Assembly: GCA_934725785.1 (NCBI GenBank)
Contig: CAKVCS010000061.1
Location: 1-6,368 of the forward strand
From: an uncultured Bacteroidales bacterium
GTDB lineage: Bacteria; Bacteroidota; Bacteroidia; Bacteroidales; Marinilabiliaceae
DNA: 6,368 nt
Direction: 5' to 3'
Below, piece by piece: positions 5,405 to 6,368 of this stretch; position 1 is the first letter of the stretch; every line of letters begins with the position of its first letter. The notes under the pieces are model-generated. The model had not been told where the DNA came from and did not search any database. It saw only the letters and a list, made by a program, of their open reading frames with translations. The position numbers were made by a program, and so were the translations under genes.

Positions 5405-6368
5405 TCCACCACACACTGGGTCTCCCGATAAAGTGCGCCCTCAGGGCGTCCGCTCTTGCCGCAATAGCCTTAGTGACTGCGACAGTCGCGGCCAGGGCGC
5501 AATACGACGCCAAGGCCGACGAGTATTTCATGTCCCACTGCTTCGAGAAGGCCACAGAGCGCTACCTTGAGGTGTTCCACTCGGACAAGGCCAACAAGGC
5601 CAACCCCGGACTGCTCAGGCGCATTACGGAATCGGTGCTGCGGTCCGAGATGGTCCGCGACACCGCCCGCTACTTCGCCGACCTCTACCTGGAGTTTGAA
5701 CCCGACGACGCCGAGGCCTACTTCATGTCGGCCGAGGCCCACTTCCACGCCCACGACTTCGACACGGCACTCGCCAAGCTGGACTCGTTCGCAGTCCGCA
5801 CCACGACCGAGGAGCAGATTGGGCGCGCCGACGTGCTTAACTCATGGATTCGCAACGCGAAACGATTCATGAGAGACACGCTGCCAAACCCGCTCATAAA
5901 CCTTGGCGAGCAAATCAACACCAAGAACAACGAGCTCAACCCCTACATAATAAACGACGGGCACACGCTGGTATTCTCGTGCGACGACAAATTCGACCGC
6001 GAGGCGGGGCTCAACATCTTCAACATCAAGGCGAGCGACCAGACTGAGCTCTCCTGGTCGCCGGCCAAGAAGGTGTCCGGACAGGTGAACACGCTCTTTG
6101 ACGAATACCCTTCGGGCGTGACGCCAGACGGCTTCTTCTTCTGCTCGAACAACGACGGCGACTTCACCCTCTACGAGGCCAGCTACACCACCGGCGGCAG
6201 AGGCTCGAAAGTCATGAAACTCGGCAAGCCCATAGACCGCAAGGGGTCCGAGGTGGCGGCATGCCTCTCCGAGAGCGGCGACACGCTTTTCTTCTCGGCC
6301 ACAGACGCTAACGGCAAACTGGACATATACTACTCCATATGCTCATATAACGGAGGATGGATGAAGCC
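5398..6368 (+). CDS. Secreted TPR and PD40 beta-propeller protein, possibly OmpA-family; N-terminal part, no standard start codon
   Basis: An open frame runs from 5362 (after TGA at 5359-5361) to the right edge and codes for a convincing exported protein, but it has no ATG, GTG or TTG before the signal peptide. I take ATT at 5398, which overlaps the murA TAA; ATA 5401, ATC 5404, CTG 5416 and ATA 5428 are alternatives. Counting from ATT: KCALR (12-16), a hydrophobic core ASALAAIALVTATVA (17-31) and a likely signal peptidase I site ARA|Q (34/35). About 36-135 looks like helical TPR repeats (EKATERYLEVF; AEAYFMSAEAHFHAHDFDTALAKLD). From about 170 come beta-propeller repeats of the PD40 type: NTKNNELNPYIINDGHTLVF, then FDEYPSGVTPDGFFFCSNNDG, then GSEVAACLSESGDTLFFSATD. 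In Bacteroidota this layout often precedes a C-terminal OmpA peptidoglycan-binding domain, which would lie outside the window. Probably periplasmic or outer-membrane associated and co-transcribed with murA. The coding call is firm; the start is not. Confidence 0.8.
   Translation, partial: MIIHHTLGLPIKCALRASALAAIALVTATVAARAQYDAKADEYFMSHCFEKATERYLEVFHSDKANKANPGLLRRITESVLRSEMVRDTARYFADLYLEFEPDDAEAYFMSAEAHFHAHDFDTALAKLDSFAVRTTTEEQIGRADVLNSWIRNAKRFMRDTLPNPLINLGEQINTKNNELNPYIINDGHTLVFSCDDKFDREAGLNIFNIKASDQTELSWSPAKKVSGQVNTLFDEYPSGVTPDGFFFCSNNDGDFTLYEASYTTGGRGSKVMKLGKPIDRKGSEVAACLSESGDTLFFSATDANGKLDIYYSICSYNGGWMK

Noticed and set aside
5567..5872. 101-codon plus-strand frame with an ATG start inside the last gene
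   Set aside because: It is out of frame with the signal-peptide/TPR/PD40 frame, is T/R/S/P-rich low-complexity sequence, and ends within the larger well-supported gene.
1..6368. A new defence, toxin-antitoxin or mobile system
   Set aside because: All substantial coding space is accounted for by an exporter, metY, DUF4290, murA and an envelope protein; there are no transposase, integrase, nuclease or antitoxin motifs and no repeat-spacer arrays.

Overview
The window looks like chromosomal DNA from a GC-rich member of the Bacteroidota, most likely order Bacteroidales. Three things point there. A DUF4290 protein, a family I know only from Bacteroidota, sits directly upstream of murA. The promoters match the Bacteroidota pattern (TTG, about 19 bases, TAnnTTTG) rather than the sigma70 -35/-10 pattern. 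Shine-Dalgarno sequences are weak or absent. A family such as Muribaculaceae is possible but is only a guess from base composition and gene content.

Layout. On the minus strand, positions 1-1620 hold a two-gene ABC exporter operon of the NatA/NatB type: the ATPase (682-1620) followed after two bases by the permease, which runs off the left edge. A 218-base AT-rich region (1621-1838) separates this operon from the divergent metY. It contains a promoter -7 box facing each way and a set of ATTCA repeats spaced about one helical turn apart. metY (1839-3128) encodes O-acetylhomoserine sulfhydrylase and ends at a strong intrinsic terminator, with a second hairpin just behind it. A 271-base gap (3129-3399) holds these hairpins, a probable promoter and a GC-rich structured leader. 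Next comes a plus-strand operon: the DUF4290 gene (3400-4083), murA (4097-5404), and a secreted TPR plus beta-propeller (PD40) protein that overlaps the murA stop and runs off the right edge.

How the genes relate. metY joins sulfide to O-acetylhomoserine to give homocysteine (sulfur assimilation and methionine synthesis). The right-hand operon is about the cell envelope: murA makes the first committed peptidoglycan precursor, and the last gene looks like the N-terminal part of an OmpA-associated PD40 envelope protein. The exporter is unrelated to either.

Main points of interest: (a) MurA has Asp at the position of the fosfomycin-target Cys115; (b) the DUF4290 protein contains a gapless internal duplication with a 94-residue period, followed by an Arg/Gly/Gln/Asn-rich basic tail; (c) the last gene has a good signal peptide but no ATG, GTG or TTG start before it, and its best candidate start is an ATT overlapping the murA stop; (d) helically phased repeats lie in the divergent regulatory region. 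I see no mobile element, CRISPR array, tRNA, rRNA or clearly new multi-gene defence-type system here.
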